6,011 bases of DNA from an uncultured Lachnospiraceae bacterium (GTDB lineage Bacteria > Bacillota > Clostridia > Lachnospirales > Lachnospiraceae), in the NCBI GenBank assembly GCA_947631075.1, contig CANRJU010000178.1, positions 1 to 6,011 on the forward strand, read 5' to 3'. The translations under genes were made by a program, and so were the position numbers. The notes under the pieces were generated by a model, which had not been told where the DNA came from, searched no databases, and saw only the letters and a program-made list of their open reading frames with translations. Numbering within the stretch: position 1 is the stretch's first letter; each line of letters opens with the position of its first letter. Positions 4,941-6,011 of the stretch are shown here, piece after piece.

Positions 4941-4972
4941 ATAGGATTGCCGTAACCGGCGCGGATTATGCA
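4941..4972 (-). promoter_or_regulatory. candidate SigF/SigG-type promoter of sigG
   Basis: Read on the minus strand: TGCATA (4967-4972) as -35, a 15-bp spacer, then GGCAATCCTAT (4941-4951) as -10. Forespore SigF promoters have a GYATA-like -35 and a GGnnAnAnT-like -10 about 15-16 bp apart. Here the -10 keeps the GG, the first conserved A and the T but has C at the second conserved A. The implied start near 4935 gives a leader of about 50 nt. B. subtilis sigG is likewise first transcribed by SigF. No convincing SigA promoter for sigG was found. Confidence 0.45.
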
Positions 4973-5001
4973 CGGGAATTTTCTCAAATGAAAACGCATT
5001 C

Positions 5002-5016
5002 GCGCTTGTAAAGCGC
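5002..5016. repeat. small perfect inverted repeat over the comM -35 region
   Basis: GCGCTT (5002-5007) and AAGCGC (5011-5016) form a perfect 6-bp dyad with a 3-nt centre. It overlaps the proposed comM -35 hexamer and the start of the spacer, so it could be an operator for an unknown regulator. It could also be chance, as the stem is short. Confidence 0.35.
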
Positions 5017-5034
5017 CCCTTAATGTGGTATCAT
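5006..5034 (+). promoter_or_regulatory. candidate vegetative extended -10 promoter of comM/yifB
   Basis: TTGTAA (5006-5011), a 17-bp spacer and TATCAT (5029-5034). The -10 matches SigA consensus at 5 of 6 positions and is preceded by TG one base upstream (extended -10, TGGTATCAT). The -35 matches at 4 of 6. The start site would be near 5041, giving a leader of about 34 nt. Confidence 0.55.
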
Positions 5035-5074
5035 AGAAAAACACAGAGAATCCCATAGACTAAATTCCGAAAAA

Positions 5075-6011
5075 ATGTTCTGTAAGGTATACGGGGCGGA
5101 TGTGTCGGGGCTGGAGGCCCGGGTCATCCGGATTGAGGCAGATGTCAACGACGGCCTGCCTGTTTTTGACATGGTTGGATTTCTCGCCTCCGCGGTAAAG
5201 GAAGCGAGAGAGCGCGTGCGCATTGCCATGCGCAATGTGGGAGTGCGCTTTCCGGCCAAGCGGATCACGGTGAATCTGTCTCCGGCGGGTCTGCGCAAGG
5301 AGGGGACCAGTTTCGATCTGTCCATCGCGGCGGCCCTTCTGACGGCTTTTGGACAGCTGCCGGAGGAGGCGGTGCGGGACGTCCTCTTTGTGGGGGAGCT
5401 GGGACTGGACGGCAGCGTAAAGGGCGTGCGGGGCGTTCTCGCCATGATCTTGGAGGGACGGGACGAGGGCATCGGGAAGTTCATCATCCCGGCAGACAAC
5501 GCCTCCGAGGGGGGACTGGTGTCCGGCGTCCGGGTGTATGGAGTTAAAAATCTGAGAGAAGTTCTTACATTTCTGCGGGGAGAGGAGAAGCGGGAGCCCA
5601 TAGAGCCCCATTTTTTTCCCGGAGAGGCCGATTCGGCCATTCAGGAAGATTTTCAGGAAATAACGGGACAGGACCACATGAAGCGGGCGGCGGAGATCGC
5701 CGTCAGCGGGCGTCACAACCTGCTCATGATCGGCCCGCCGGGCAGCGGCAAGACGATGCTTGCCAGGCGGATTCCCGGCATCATGCCCGCCATGAGCTGG
5801 GAGGAGTGCCTGGAGATCACGCGGATCTACAGCATATGCGGGATGCTTCAGCCGGAAAAGCCGCTGGTGACGGCGCGGCCGTTCCGGTCGCCCCACCACA
5901 CCATTACGGCTACGGCGCTGACCGGGGGCGGGCGGGTTCCCGTGCCGGGGGAGATCACGCTGGCCTCTAAGGGCGTGCTGTTTTTGGACGAGCTGCCGGA
6001 ATTTTCCAGGG
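5075..6011 (+). CDS. comM: YifB/ComM family Mg-chelatase-like AAA ATPase (5' part, runs off the window)
   Basis: AAA+ ATPase of the ComM/YifB family. In naturally competent bacteria ComM acts as a branch-migration helicase during recombination of incoming DNA; the role in clostridia is not established. The first 312 codons are visible and open at the right edge; family members are about 500 residues, so roughly 190 are missing. The start MFCKVYGADVSGLEA matches the family. The N-terminal ChlI-like domain (about 20-140) includes GLPVFDMVGF, AVKEARERVR and RITVNLSPAGLRKEG. The ATPase domain follows: ITGQDHMKRAAEIA (196-209), Walker A GPPGSGKT (220-227), FRSPHHT (270-276), and the Walker B region GVLFLDELPEF (300-310). 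No clear Shine-Dalgarno precedes the ATG at 5075, which is unusual here. It is divergent from sigG. In many clostridia dprA and topA follow this gene, but that lies outside the window. Confidence 0.95.
   Translation, partial: MFCKVYGADVSGLEARVIRIEADVNDGLPVFDMVGFLASAVKEARERVRIAMRNVGVRFPAKRITVNLSPAGLRKEGTSFDLSIAAALLTAFGQLPEEAVRDVLFVGELGLDGSVKGVRGVLAMILEGRDEGIGKFIIPADNASEGGLVSGVRVYGVKNLREVLTFLRGEEKREPIEPHFFPGEADSAIQEDFQEITGQDHMKRAAEIAVSGRHNLLMIGPPGSGKTMLARRIPGIMPAMSWEECLEITRIYSICGMLQPEKPLVTARPFRSPHHTITATALTGGGRVPVPGEITLASKGVLFLDELPEFSR

Noticed and set aside
4884..4973. 30-residue N-terminal extension of sigG
   Set aside because: SigG proteins begin at the VEICG-containing segment; the extension has no ribosome binding site and spans the candidate promoter -10 and -35.
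5060..5899. 279-codon and 206-codon minus-strand frames opposite comM
   Set aside because: They are antisense to an intact comM with Walker A and B motifs; composition is proline/arginine-rich, as expected of shadow frames in GC-rich coding DNA.

Overview
The window looks like chromosome of an endospore-forming Clostridia member, most likely Lachnospiraceae-like. This rests on the sporulation genes spoIIGA, sigE, sigG and ylmC, on the low-GC-Gram-positive style of ribosome binding sites and promoters, and on a moderately GC-rich composition (roughly mid-50s % by eye). No mobile element, CRISPR array, tRNA or rRNA is visible. Coding density is high and no gene-free stretch reaches 300 bases.

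Layout, left to right: miaB (+, tRNA methylthiotransferase) ends 3 nt from the end of ylmC (-, small PRC-barrel sporulation-associated protein, cysteine-rich). nrdR (-, regulator of ribonucleotide reductase genes) lies upstream of ylmC on the same strand. A 270-bp divergent regulatory region (2253-2522) separates nrdR from spoIIGA-sigE (+). It carries a candidate nrdR promoter, a spoIIG promoter with perfect -35 and -10 hexamers held 21 bp apart, and several matches to the Spo0A binding box. sigE is followed tail to tail, 23 nt away, by sigG (-). A 191-bp divergent region (4884-5074) then holds a candidate forespore-type promoter for sigG and a vegetative-type promoter for comM/yifB (+), which runs off the right edge.

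Functional logic: phosphorylated Spo0A would switch on spoIIGA-sigE before or around asymmetric division. SpoIIGA is a membrane aspartic protease that removes the pro-sequence of pro-SigE to activate the mother-cell sigma factor. SigG is the late forespore sigma factor. In Bacillus and most clostridia these genes form a collinear spoIIGA-sigE-sigG(-ylmC-nrdR) block. Here the same genes are present but rearranged: sigG is inverted against sigE, and nrdR-ylmC sits on the other side, divergent from spoIIGA. This rearrangement, with its consequence that spoIIG read-through would be antisense to sigG, is the most interesting feature. No wholly new system is evident. The genes are all recognisable families, and the novelty lies in gene order, promoters and a few protein details.
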